Shown: positions 6,600 to 15,792 of the stretch, in pieces
Layout: the number at the start of each line of letters is the position of its first letter
Position numbering within the stretch: the stretch's first letter is position 1
Assembly: GCA_003132865.1 (NCBI GenBank)
Contig: PKYZ01000310.1
Span: 4,166 to 22,590 of the forward strand
Length of the DNA: 18,425 nt
Reading direction: 5' to 3'
Source of the DNA: Bryobacterales bacterium
GTDB taxonomy: Bacteria; Acidobacteriota; Terriglobia; Bryobacterales; Bryobacteraceae
Program-made: the position numbers and the translations under genes
The notes under the pieces: generated by a model
The model's database searches: none
Told to the model about the DNA's origin: nothing
Seen by the model: only the letters and a program-made list of their open reading frames with translations

Positions 6600-8554
6600 G
6601 ATCCGATCTCCCCGCGCAACCACACGGCGAACACCTCGCCGAAGGGCGTGCCATCGTCCCTCAGGAGCCCGCGTTGCTTCAGCACCCCGGCGTGCGATGG
6701 CACCCCGCGCGCCGCATCGCGCAGCGCTTGTTGCTGCGCGGCCGGCAGCATTTTCCAAAGCTGGCGGAAATGCGTCGGCGCCTGGCGCTTCAGGTCCGCC
6801 AGCGCGTCATCCGGACTCGTCCCCGCCCGGCGCGCATCCACCAGGGCCGAGCCGAACAGTTGCAGGAAGAACGAATGGTCTCCGCACCAACGATGCATCA
6901 GATCGGTGTCGCCGGGGCCGAACTGCCCTGCGCCGAGCCGAATCGTCGCGTCGGCGCCGCCCGGCTCCAACAGCCCAATCCAGGCTGTCTCCATGCGATT
7001 GGTGATCGGGGACGCCTTGTTGTTGCGGGTGAAGACTTCGTCCGGCGCCTCGCGCGACGAAAAGACCAGGCAGATGCGCCCGAGCAGATCGCGCAGCCGG
7101 TCGAAGAAGCGGACATCGCAGGATTGCACGACCGATTCCACCTCGTCGACCAACACCACGGGAGGCAGGCCTGACGACGACACCGCCTCGATCCACGCGG
7201 TCAGCCGATCGGCTGCGTCGTCGGCCTCCGGTGGGGAATCCAGGCCGGTCACTGTCTCGACGAATTGACGGACGGAAACTCCCGCGGGTCCCTGGCCGGA
7301 GACGAGCTTCACGACGATGCCACGCTTACGCAAGCGCTTCTCCCAGGCCATCAGGATCATGGTCTTTCCGATGCGCCAATCGCCCACCAGCCACATACTG
7401 CGCCGCTCGTCGAAGGCGGTTTCGAGTCGGCGGAAGACGCCAGCGCGGCCGAAGCAGTGCTCGGGGCGCGGGGTCCACGGGCTGAAGGGGTTCGGCTTCC
7501 TGGGTACGGAAACGCCAAAGGTCCAGGTGATGCGTCCTTCCCTGCTCTCGCGATAGAGGCTGTTGTCGTCGAACCAGTGACCGCCCCTCGGCGAAAAAGA
7601 GCGGAAACGCACCATCGCCTCAATGGGGCGCAACTCGGAATCGAGCTCCAGCCGCACCAACTGGCAGGAGTTGCCATAAGTATCCGCGAGTCCGCCTTCA
7701 TAGAGCGAACCGGACGCCAGTTCGCGGAGGCGGCTGTCCGGATCGATCCATTCGACCACCTGCGTCTGGTGCAGATGCCCGCGCAGGACCAGGTCCGCAT
7801 AATCGGCCAGCAGCCGCCGGGCGTGTATACCGTCGGCGAGCTCGTGCAACGGATGGTGCATCAATACGATTCGCAAGCCTGGAAGCGGATCGCCGTTCGC
7901 TCCGGTCAAGTGCCGGCCCACCTGGTTTTCCGTCAACAGCAGGCGGCCGGCATCCGCGTCATCGCCGCAGAGCCACGCGGTGTCCAGGCCCACGATGTGG
8001 ATCGGATGCGCCCAGCCCGGCAGCTCGACGGAAGACCGGTAGCCCAGGCCCGCAGGTTCCGCGCGTTGCAGATCGTCTCCAGCCCAGGCGCGGTATGCAC
8101 GCCGGCGCTCGAGGATGGCGGCCTTCCAGGAGTCCTCAAAGCCAAGGGGCGGGCCGGAACTGATGCCATTCATCCAGCGGGAGACGCCCAGCAGATCGCT
8201 GGTTGCGGCGAGCCGCATACGCGCCGACGCCCACGCCTCCGTTTGCACGTCACGCGCGATGTCGTGGTTGCCGGGAACGACGAACAGACGCTCCATCCCG
8301 ATGCCGAGTTCCATGCATAGTGAGCGGAAGAAGTCCGTGACTTCGGCGTACTCCTCCGGCTTGCCGGAGTGCGCGGCGTCGCCGGTGAAAAAGACGAAGT
8401 CGACGGACCCTTCTTCCTGAATGAGGGTTTCCAGATTTCGCAGCCAGGCATCCCCGAGAACACGGCGACGGCGCCAAGGCTCCTTCTCTCGCGGACCTTT
8501 GGCATGGAGGTCTGAAATGTGGAGAAACTGCAAGCGGTATTGTCCGTATGCCAT
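6596..8554 (-). CDS. Calcineurin-like phosphoesterase fused to a STAND/AAA ATPase
   Basis: 652 residues from ATG 8554, preceded by AGAGGAG about two bases upstream; the frame stays open for 25 more codons with no family similarity. Residues 1-330 are a metallophosphoesterase with every metal-site motif: HISDLH (D15, H17), TGD (D59), GNHD (95-98), MHHP (H233/H234) and GHLH (259-262). Residues 360-560 are a P-loop ATPase with Walker A GDWRIGKT (391-398) and Walker B PVVLVDE (to 471). A C-terminal winged-helix-like part ends in WLRGEIGS. The stop overlaps the next gene's GTG. The ATPase half and C-terminus resemble the downstream protein (CGDHSFFLQLFGSALV versus TGGQPFLLQAFGSLLV), so the pair are paralogues with different N-termini. 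Expected activity: metal-dependent hydrolysis of a phosphoester (nucleotide or nucleic acid), gated by the ATPase. Substrate and role are unknown; an immune-type NTPase is my inference. Confidence 0.88.
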   Translation of the reverse strand: MAYGQYRLQFLHISDLHAKGPREKEPWRRRRVLGDAWLRNLETLIQEEGSVDFVFFTGDAAHSGKPEEYAEVTDFFRSLCMELGIGMERLFVVPGNHDIARDVQTEAWASARMRLAATSDLLGVSRWMNGISSGPPLGFEDSWKAAILERRRAYRAWAGDDLQRAEPAGLGYRSSVELPGWAHPIHIVGLDTAWLCGDDADAGRLLLTENQVGRHLTGANGDPLPGLRIVLMHHPLHELADGIHARRLLADYADLVLRGHLHQTQVVEWIDPDSRLRELASGSLYEGGLADTYGNSCQLVRLELDSELRPIEAMVRFRSFSPRGGHWFDDNSLYRESREGRITWTFGVSVPRKPNPFSPWTPRPEHCFGRAGVFRRLETAFDERRSMWLVGDWRIGKTMILMAWEKRLRKRGIVVKLVSGQGPAGVSVRQFVETVTGLDSPPEADDAADRLTAWIEAVSSSGLPPVVLVDEVESVVQSCDVRFFDRLRDLLGRICLVFSSREAPDEVFTRNNKASPITNRMETAWIGLLEPGGADATIRLGAGQFGPGDTDLMHRWCGDHSFFLQLFGSALVDARRAGTSPDDALADLKRQAPTHFRQLWKMLPAAQQQALRDAARGVPSHAGVLKQRGLLRDDGTPFGEVFAVWLRGEIGS

Positions 8555-8748
8555 GGCTCCTCTATAGTCTACAGTGAAATAGACCCGACTGAGAACGGAT
8601 ATCATAGGCGTGGTGCTGGCGGCGAACAAACGTGCGGGAGTTTTTGGAGATGGACCGGGTGGCGTAGGGTGCGCTTTGCGCGCCGGGGCTAGGGGTCGGG
8701 GGCTAGGCTAGGGGCCGGGGTTGCGTTCACAACTAGGCAATGCGGATC
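8555..8748. other. Gap between sensor kinase and phosphoesterase-STAND operon
   Basis: No gene is seen in these 194 bases. They lie downstream of the kinase stop and upstream of the ATPase operon, both on the minus strand, so the operon's promoter should be here or in the kinase 3' end. I cannot define it confidently. A dense G-tract cluster occupies 8685-8720 (separate entry). Confidence 0.4.
8685..8720 (+). repeat. G-tract cluster with repeated GGGGCTAGG, G-quadruplex-capable
   Basis: Five runs of at least four G lie within 36 bases (8685-8688, 8692-8695, 8698-8702, 8711-8714, 8717-8720), with loops of 3, 2, 8 and 2 bases. Four closely spaced G4 runs satisfy the usual pattern for a four-layer G-quadruplex on the plus strand. 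GGGGCTAGG recurs with small changes, so it may have grown by slippage. The G-rich strand is the template strand for the flanking minus-strand genes. Confidence 0.6.
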
Positions 8749-11700
8749 TCAAGCCGGCACTACTTCGACGTTAGCGGGCGCCGCAGAAAAGCGTTCCAGC
8801 AGATCGATCAATTCCCGGGCTCGGATGGGCTTTGCAATATAGCCGTCCATGCCCGCCGCCAGGCATCGCTCCCGGTCGCCCCGTATCGCATGGGCCGTCA
8901 TGGCGACGATCGGCATGTGCTTGCCGGTGCTGTGTTCCCGAACCCGAATGGCGGAAGTGGCCTCGAACCCGTCCATTTCCGGCATCTGCACGTCCATCAA
9001 CACCACATCGAAGTTCTCTTGGTCGAGAGCGGCGAGGGCTTCGCGCCCGTTGTTCGTCACCGTGACCCGGTGTCCGTGCTTTTCCAGCAGGCGCGCGGCG
9101 AGCTTCTGGTTAACGGGATTGTCCTCCGCCAGCAGAACGCTGAGTTTTCTGTGCTCTTCCCGTAAGGTGCGGTGGGTGACCAGCGCCGCCGGCCCGGTCG
9201 CCGCCCCAGGGGTACCCAAAACGCGGACGATACAATCGAACAACTCGGATTGGCCGAGGGGTTTGGTGAGGTAGGCGGCCACGCCCAACTCCCGGCAGCG
9301 CGCGGCGTCGCCTCGCTGCCCGGCCGAGGTGAGCACGACGATTTTTGGCTCTACGGCCGGATGGGGACCGTGCCGGAGTTGCTCCACCAGAGTCAAGCCG
9401 TCCATGTCCGGCATATTGAAGTCGGTCAGGATCAAGGCGAAGGGATGATCCTCGGCCCGCTTCACGCACTCTAACGCGGAGGTCCCGCTCTCCGCCAGGG
9501 TGGGTAGCATTTCCCAGTTGCTCAGCATTTCCTGAAGAATGCGCCGGTTGGTGGCGTTATCGTCCACCACCAGCACGTGTAGTCCCGCGAGGGCGTCGGC
9601 GGACAATGCCTGGGGCGGTTCCGCCGGCTTGCCCACACCGAGGCTGGCGGTGAAATGGAAGGCGCTACCTTCTCCTTCGACGCTCTCCACCCAGATTCTG
9701 CCGCCCATCATCTCCACCAGGCGTTTCGAAATCGAAAGTCCCAGGCCAGTGCCCCCAAACCTGCGCGCGGTGGAGCCGTCGGCCTGAGAGAAGGCCTCGA
9801 AGATGCGTTGCTGCTGTTGCGGCGCGATGCCGATGCCCGTGTCTTGAACCACGAAATGCAGCACGACCCGATCTGGCGTGCCGGACTCCAGGGCAACCTT
9901 GATGCCAACTTCGCCTTGTCCAGTGAACTTGATAGCGTTGCCGACCAGATTGACGATAATCTCCCGCAGCCGGGTGGGGTCGGCGACCACGTCTTCCGGC
10001 ACCTCCGGGCGGATGTCGCAGGTCAGTTCCAGACCCTTCTGGTGGGCGCGGAAGGCCAGGGTCTTGATGGCGGGCACCAAGCTGTCCCGCAGTCTGAACT
10101 CGATGGCATCCAGCTCCAGCTTGCCAGCTTCGATTTTGGAGAAATCGAGGATATCGTTGATGATGGTGAGCAGTGAGTCGGCGGACGACTTGACCATATT
10201 GGCGTAGTCGAGTTGTTCGGTGTTGAGTCCGGTGTCCAGAAGCAGGTCGGTCATCCCGATGACGCCGTTCATGGGAGTGCGAATCTCATGACTCATGTTG
10301 GCGAGGAATTCGCTCTTGGCTTGGTTCGCGGCTTCGGCCGCTTCTTTCGCTTTCTCCAAAGCGGCCTCGGCGCGCTCTCGTTGCGCGCGGGTGCGGAGGG
10401 CGACGATGCCGTACGCCAGGTTGTCCGCTAATTTCTTCAACAGGTCGGCTTCCTCTGCGTCAAAGGCATCGGGTTCGCCCGCGTAGATGGTGAGCGCACT
10501 CATGGTCAGTCCACCGGACTTCAGGGGCAGGGCGATAACGGACGCAAAACCGCGCCGGATGGCTTCCTCGCGCCAGGGGCCAAAGGCCGGATCGGTGCCG
10601 ACGTTCCGGACCAGGAAGACGTTTCCGGTCCTGAGTGCACTGCCGCTTGGACCGCGGCCCCGCGGGGTATCGGCCCAGGAGATGCCGGCCAAGTCCAAAT
10701 ATCCCCCTTCGCGGCCGAACTGGCCCACCACGCCGACGCTTTTTTGGCCGTCGTGCTCGGCCTGACCAACCCATGCGAAACAGTAGCCACCGACCTCGAC
10801 AATAACCTCGCACACCTCATGGAGCAGTTCCCGCTCGTCGACGGCGCGAACCAGCGCTTGGTTGCATCGGTTGAGCGTGTGCAGCGCCCGGTTCAGGCGG
10901 CCCAGCGCTACCTTATCCTCCTGCAACTCCGCCGTGCGTTGGGCGACGGTCAAAACGAGATCGGACTCCCGCACTCGCATCCGCCGGATGCGAAGCCGGT
11001 GCACCCCAACCGCCATCAGGCAAGCTTGCAGTCCGCACAGGCAATAGAACCAGTAAGTCTGGTAGAAGCGAGGCCTCAGAACGAACCCCGTCGAGGCGCC
11101 TGCCTCGTTCCACACACCATCGTCATTAGCCGCAGTAACCCGGAAACGGTATTTGCCCGGAGGAAGGTTATTATAATAGGCAACGCGGCGCGAACCCCCA
11201 TCCATCCAATCGCGGTCGTAGCCCTCCAGCTTATACTTGAACTGCACGCGGGAGGGAATCAACAGGCTCAAACCCGTGTAGTGAAACTCGATCTTGTCTT
11301 TGCCTGGGGAGAGCTGAAGATCGTTCCGGGGAGGGAAGGGGACGCCATCCACCACCACTTCTTCAACCACCACGGGAGGAACCAAATCGTTATGCAGCAG
11401 ATGGCGGGGGTCGACGACCACGACACCTTTCTTGGTTGCGAACCATAGCTTGCCGTCGATCGTCCGTGCGCCGCCCGATTGCGCGCCTGGGCCGGCGGCC
11501 TCGCTGGTCTTCATGCCGTCGTCGGTTAAGTAATGGGTGGCTCGAACCGAAGAAACACGCCCGTCGGCAAAGTCGTCCAGATCTTTACGGGGGGCCTTAT
11601 AGATGCCATTCGAGGTGCTGATCTAGAGATTGCCCTCATCGTCGGCGAGAGCGCAGGTGAGATCGTCGTCAAAGAGCCCATCCCGTTCCGTGTAATGGGT

Positions 11701-13314
11701 CACGCGGCCACTGCGGACGTCGAATCGGGTGATTCCCGGTATCCTGCCACCGAGCCAAAGGCTTCCCCGGAGGTCATCGGATATGGACGTGACGGGGAAG
11801 GACACTTGCTTCTGCCACGCGTTGCCGGGCGATTCGCCCGGGGCGAATCTGAAAAGGCCCCGGACAGTGCCAAACCACATGACGCCCGATGGATCGCGGT
11901 AAATTGTGAACGTGTAGTTGCCGGGGCTGGACAGCGGCGTGGCTTTCCCGCCAAAGGTGAGCGGCTGAACCTCGCCCTTTTTGAATCGCAGGGCCAGTCT
12001 TTCGTCGGTGGTGACAATAAGACCCTCCTCGTCCTCACCGATGGCGGAAATCCAATGCTTGGATAAGCGCCCGCCCGCCGGATACTGGGTGAACTTTCCG
12101 TCGCGGTATCGCGACAACCCACTGCCGGTTCCCAGCCAAAGGCTGCCGTCTTTGCTTTCAAATAATCCGTTGGCGTAGAGGTTGGGCAAGCCATCTTTAG
12201 TAGTGATGGGTGTGACGGCGCCATCCTTGATGTGCGCCAGACCGGCGCCTCGGCAGAAGACATACAGGCTGCCATCCCGCGCCGCGATGACCGTTCCGAT
12301 CTCGTTCCCAGGAAGCTTCTCTTTCATGGTGAGCGTGGTAAGTTTGGTGTTGCGGAAGCGGTCCAGCCCGCCTGCAGTCCCCACCCAGAGGCTGCGTTCC
12401 CGATCCTCATACAGGGCAAGTACCTTGCGGTCGGTCAGGCCTTCCGGCGAGCTGAACGAGGACACTTCCCTGCCCGCGACGCGCCACAAGCCAGTGGCGG
12501 CTGTCCCTACCCAGAGGTTTCGGTCATGGTCCTCGAGAGTTGCGGATACCTCCCCACGGATCGCGCCGGCGGCGACCCGCTCCGGAACGCGCCGGTCTTG
12601 AGGGAGCCGATAGAGGCCATCCGTCGTGCCAATCCATAAACTGTGCTCGCGACCCTCGGCCAAAGCCGTGGCCGCACTACTCTTGCTTAAGTCCCAGGCG
12701 GTTGAGAGGGCGCCCCCATGAAAGCTGTAGAGCGCGCGCAAGCCAGCAATCCACAATTTCAGGTTGTCTTGAAGGAAAGCAAAGATCCAACTGGTCCCCC
12801 TGCGGAGCATCTTCAACGTACCGTCCCGAAAGACATAAAGGTAGTCGTCGGATCCGATGAAGACATCGTGTTCTTTCGACTCAAAAATGAGCCGGATATC
12901 CCCATCCGGAAGGGGACCGGGAGGACGGTAGTCGGAGAAAACCCTGTCTTTGTAAATCAGTGTTCTCGTGGTCGTGCGCACCAGCAAATCACCGTCGGCG
13001 CCGAGGCAAATCGCCTTCATCGGCTCGTTTACCGGATGGCCCGCGACCGCCGGTTTCACCAGTACAAAGCGAACCCCGTCAAACCTCACCAGCCCCGCCG
13101 ATGTCCTTAGCCACAGGTATCCGTCGGGGCTCTGCAGGATTTGATATACCCCTTCGCCCGGGAGGCCATTCTGCGAAGTCCAAACATCGTGCCCGTATTG
13201 ATCGAGGTGCTTCTCCCGGTCGAGTGCCAGAGCACGATCGGCCGCGCCCATCATCGCGAGCAGAAGGAGGAGCGTGGATGCGAACCTGGCTACGGTTTGG
13301 TTTAGCCACCCCAT
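8749..13314 (-). pseudogene. Propeller-type hybrid histidine kinase, interrupted by one TAG
   Basis: This is one 1521-codon frame broken only by TAG at 11623-11625. From ATG 13314: a signal peptide (cleavage after residue ~30, ALA-L), then a periplasmic propeller of Reg_prop repeats (SPDGYLWLRTSAGLVRF, HSLWIGTTDGLYRL, SLWLGTGSGLSRY and others) to about 630. A Y_Y_Y domain (650-745), a TM segment (751-772), a coiled coil and a GAF domain (820-975) follow. HisKA has [15 protein letters not shown] (His ~1009); HATPase has [16 protein letters not shown] and [10 protein letters not shown]. Receiver 1 ([11 protein letters not shown], Asp ~1298) and receiver 2 ([11 protein letters not shown], Asp ~1441) end the protein; there is no Hpt or DNA-binding domain. 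Such proteins sense exported or saccharide-like ligands and phosphorylate a partner. The downstream piece lacks an obvious own start, so the kinase half is probably not made. Upstream in-frame starts (13407, 13413) lack signal-peptide logic. Confidence 0.88.
11623..11625 (-). other. In-frame amber codon splitting the sensor kinase
   Basis: The minus strand reads [19 protein letters not shown] in one unbroken frame. Propeller repeats of this family read D.eGnlWi.T.nGiy, so the stop occupies the position of the conserved Trp. TGG to TAG is a single transition. All codons on both sides remain in frame and in character. Confidence 0.9.
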
Positions 13315-13546
13315 CCGAGCCGGTACCCTGCTGGGGACGCCCCAGCGCAACGTGCATGGCGCGCTTCTTAACCCGAGAGCCCAATTGAGATGTCGCACTC
13401 GTCCCATCCGCAAAGCACTCGCTAGTCTATCGGCCTATCGAGACTCCGTCTTTAGCCTCAACGACAGGATGTGGTGCGGTTAATTTCTGGCCGCGCGCAG
13501 GCGCGCCTTCCGCGCCGGTAGAGTTTCAACATTTCCTGACCCGGCG
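13315..13546. other. Divergent gap upstream of sensor kinase
   Basis: This lies between the preferred kinase start (minus) and the ABC remnant (plus). The kinase frame stays open to 13413 but without recognisable family sequence. The rest holds no gene I recognise. A GC-rich palindromic stretch (AGGCGCGCCT near 13499-13508) is present. The kinase promoter is expected here, but I cannot point to clear -10 and -35 boxes. Confidence 0.35.
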
Positions 13547-13846
13547 ATGACAGATGTGAGTGTGGATATACTGGAAGGCAAGGACGCCTATCCGGCCGAT
13601 CTTTCCATGAGCTGCAAGCAGGCGGTCACCATTGCCCGCGCTGGCGGTGCAGCCCCAGTGCGTGCTCTACGACGAGCCCACCACCATCGTGGACCCCATT
13701 ATGTCGACCACCTCAGCGACCTGATGCTGCGCTTGAAGCAGCAGCTTGGGCTGACGTCGATCGTGGTGACGCACGACCTGGACCTAATGTAGAAAGTGGC
13801 CGACACTTCGATCAGCCCGCTGCCGTTGTCCGGTGAAATACTGAAA
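13547..13846 (+). pseudogene. MlaF-like ABC transporter ATPase, C-terminal remnant
   Basis: Only the second half of an ABC ATPase is left; Walker A and the N-terminal ~100 residues are absent. LEGKDAYPADLS leads into a degraded signature region (SMSCKQAVTIAR where LSGGMKKRVAIAR is expected). Then two bases are missing at about 13636-13641, and the next frame reads ALAVQPQCVLYDEPTTIVDP, the Walker B block. A further net loss of one base at about 13711-13713 restores the first frame: SDLMLRLKQQLGLTSIVVTH. This is the H-loop region. It ends at TAG 13790-13792, after which KVAD and GEIL can still be read. The DEPTT.VDP and long D-L..L...LG pattern fits lipid-asymmetry (MlaF/MCE-system) ATPases. 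The open frame across it is an accident of the -2 and -1 changes. Confidence 0.8.
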
Positions 13847-13957
13847 ATGCGCTCGAGAAAGTCCATTATGTTTTCATCCTTTCAAGCCGTACGGTACTCA
13901 ATTATGATCCATTGGAAAACTACCCGATCCGAAGCTTACACAATCGCATAACAGCCC

Positions 13958-15427
13958 TCTAGCAGCTACACGGTGGCCCTGCAAGAGATCGGGATTCGCG
14001 ATTTTCCAAATCAGATGGGTGCGCACGCTCCGATGCACCCGCCGGCGCCGCCGAATTCCATTTCATATGCCGGAAACGCATCCGGAGCGCCCGCATCGGC
14101 GAACTTCGAGCCGGAGGCGCGCTTTGGCATCGAATTCCTGATGAAGATGTGGGACGATACCACGAAAACGCTTTACTACCAAGTCGGCAACAGCCAGGAC
14201 TGGGCCAACTTTCCCGGCCTTCTGAGCGACTACGATATCTGGCGTCTGCCACAGGCCAACGATGACTGGCAAGGTTGCCCCAGCGCCGCGCATTATATCT
14301 GCCACCGCCCGGTCTTCGTTGCCGGACCGGCGGGATCGCCCATCAGCCCGAACCTGGCGGGACGCCTGGCCGCGGCGTTTGCCGTGTGCTACCAACTGGA
14401 ACGCACGTCGCATCCAGACTTCGCCAATCAGTGTCTCAAGGACGCGGAGCATATCTTCGCGCTGGCGGACACGTCTTATGCGGACCCGGCGGCTTCTGTA
14501 GGCAGCGGCACGTGCAACTCAGGGTGCCTCTCACGATCATGCCGTTTGACGGATATCCCGAGACGGTGTGGGACGACGACATGGAACTTGGCGCAACGGA
14601 GCTGTACTTTGCTCTGCGGTCTGCCGGCGGGAATCTGCCGCCCGGGTTGCCCGTCACCAATTCCATGACTTACTTGACACAAGCGGCGCAGTTTGCCGGC
14701 AACTACATTACTAAGATCTACGATGCAGGCTACACCGATACGTTGGATCTTTTACGATGTCAGCGGGCTGGCGCATTTCGAGTTATATCGCGCGCTCCGC
14801 GTGGCGGGCAATCCGAGCGGCCTGGCGGTGACTCAGCAGGGTATTCGCAACCAACTGCTGAAACAGGTCGCCGATGCCATTACGCGCGCTGCCAACGACG
14901 CATGGGGCTTTGGCGACGCATGGAATAGCGACACGACGTCGCACGGCGCGGGCATTTCGGTGATGGCGAGCGAAGCTTATTACTTGACCGGATCGAACGG
15001 GTATGACACTTACTCACGCAGGTGGCTGGCCAACATTCTGGGCGCGAACCCCTGGGGGTCGTCATTTATTGTGGGCGACGGCTCCAGCACGTTCCCGAAC
15101 TGTATCCAGCACCAGGTCGCCAACCTGACCGGAACGTTGAACGGCACGTCGGGCGGCGTACCGGTGTTGTGGGGCGCGGCTTCCGAAAGCCCTTCCTACG
15201 CGGCCACCGCGGGCACTCTTCCCGGCATGAATCTTTGCCCGGCTGACGGCGTCGATACCTTCCGGATATTCAACGGCAATGACGGACCGTATAATCCATC
15301 GCAGAGAGCCGTCTACCGGGACAGTGTGCAGTCCTACAGCACTAGCGAGCCGGCCATCGATCTGACTTCAACTTCGTTTCTGATGTTGTCGTGGCGGCTG
15401 GCGGGCCGGTCGGCGGACCTATGGTAA
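13958..15427 (+). pseudogene. GH9 cellulase/endoglucanase remnant, frameshifted twice
   Basis: Similarity begins abruptly at SSYTVALQEIGIRDF just after a stop at 13949-13951. The secretion signal, any Ig-like domain and the N-terminal catalytic Asp region of GH9 (the DAGDH-type motif) are missing. Frame 1 gives EARFGIEFLMKMWDDTTKTL, SPNLAGRLAAAFAVCYQLER and ADTSYADPAASVGSG. A frame change at about 14505-14530 leads to IMPFDGYPETVWDDDMELGA and YLTQAAQFAGNYITKIYDAG. A second change at 14749-14753, in a T-run, leads to YDVSGLAHFELYRALRVAG, RRWLANILGANPWGSSFIVG, and then SYSTSEPAIDLTSTSFLML. The last block carries the Glu expected as the GH9 general acid. The end is close to the family's natural C-terminus. 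GH9 enzymes cut beta-1,4-glucan; this copy cannot work without its N-terminus. Confidence 0.82.
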
Positions 15428-15765
15428 ATGATGCGCGGCAGAGGCCAGCGCTTCCTTCAGATCCTGGTGCTCGAAGCTCGACGCCATGCGATCTATCTCC
15501 GCAGCCGTAAGGCCGAGCTTCTTCGCTTCCCGCCGCCAGGTGGCAACGGCATGCCCCACTTCGGCGGCGATCTTGCGCGCCTCGTCCTGGTCAGAATGCG
15601 CGGTTTGATATCGGTGGGCACCGGATTGAGGTCGTAGGCCGGGGACAGCCGCCACCCGGCGGGACCGGCATATAGAAAGCCGTGATTGCGCAGATGGTCG
15701 TCTGTGTTCGAGATCATGATGCTGAACACAATTCCGCGCGAAGAGCTGAAAAGCGCCGCTAACAT
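15419..15765 (-). pseudogene. HipA-like Ser/Thr kinase toxin, C-terminal remnant
   Basis: The minus strand shows IVFSIMISNTDDHLRNHGFL and GWRLSPAYDLNPVPTDIK, the catalytic loop (N.DDH..NHG) and metal-binding YD motif of HipA kinases. After PRILT (about 15583-15595) the frame changes and jumps to DEARKIAAEVGHAVATWRRE, then LGLTAAEIDRMASSFEHQDL and a stop at 15419. In intact HipA proteins I would expect about 25-30 more residues between these parts, so a deletion with frame change is likely. The N-terminal ~300 residues and any HipB partner are absent. It ends tail to tail with the GH9 remnant, overlapping it by nine bases. Intact HipA phosphorylates translation factors and causes dormancy; this fragment cannot. 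Confidence 0.82.
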
Positions 15766-15792
15766 CCGCCGGCGTGCGCGCGTCCTAACGAC

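Noticed and set aside
7265..8320. 351-codon open frame on plus
   Set aside because: It lies antisense to the phosphoesterase-STAND gene, whose catalytic motifs are all on the minus strand; no recognisable protein features.
10744..11448. 234-codon open frame on plus
   Set aside because: Antisense to the Y_Y_Y-GAF part of the kinase; low-complexity composition typical of shadow frames.
11623..11625. TAG read as pyrrolysine or by programmed read-through
   Set aside because: The position demands Trp in every propeller repeat; a TGG-to-TAG mutation or base error is simpler, and no read-through context is evident.
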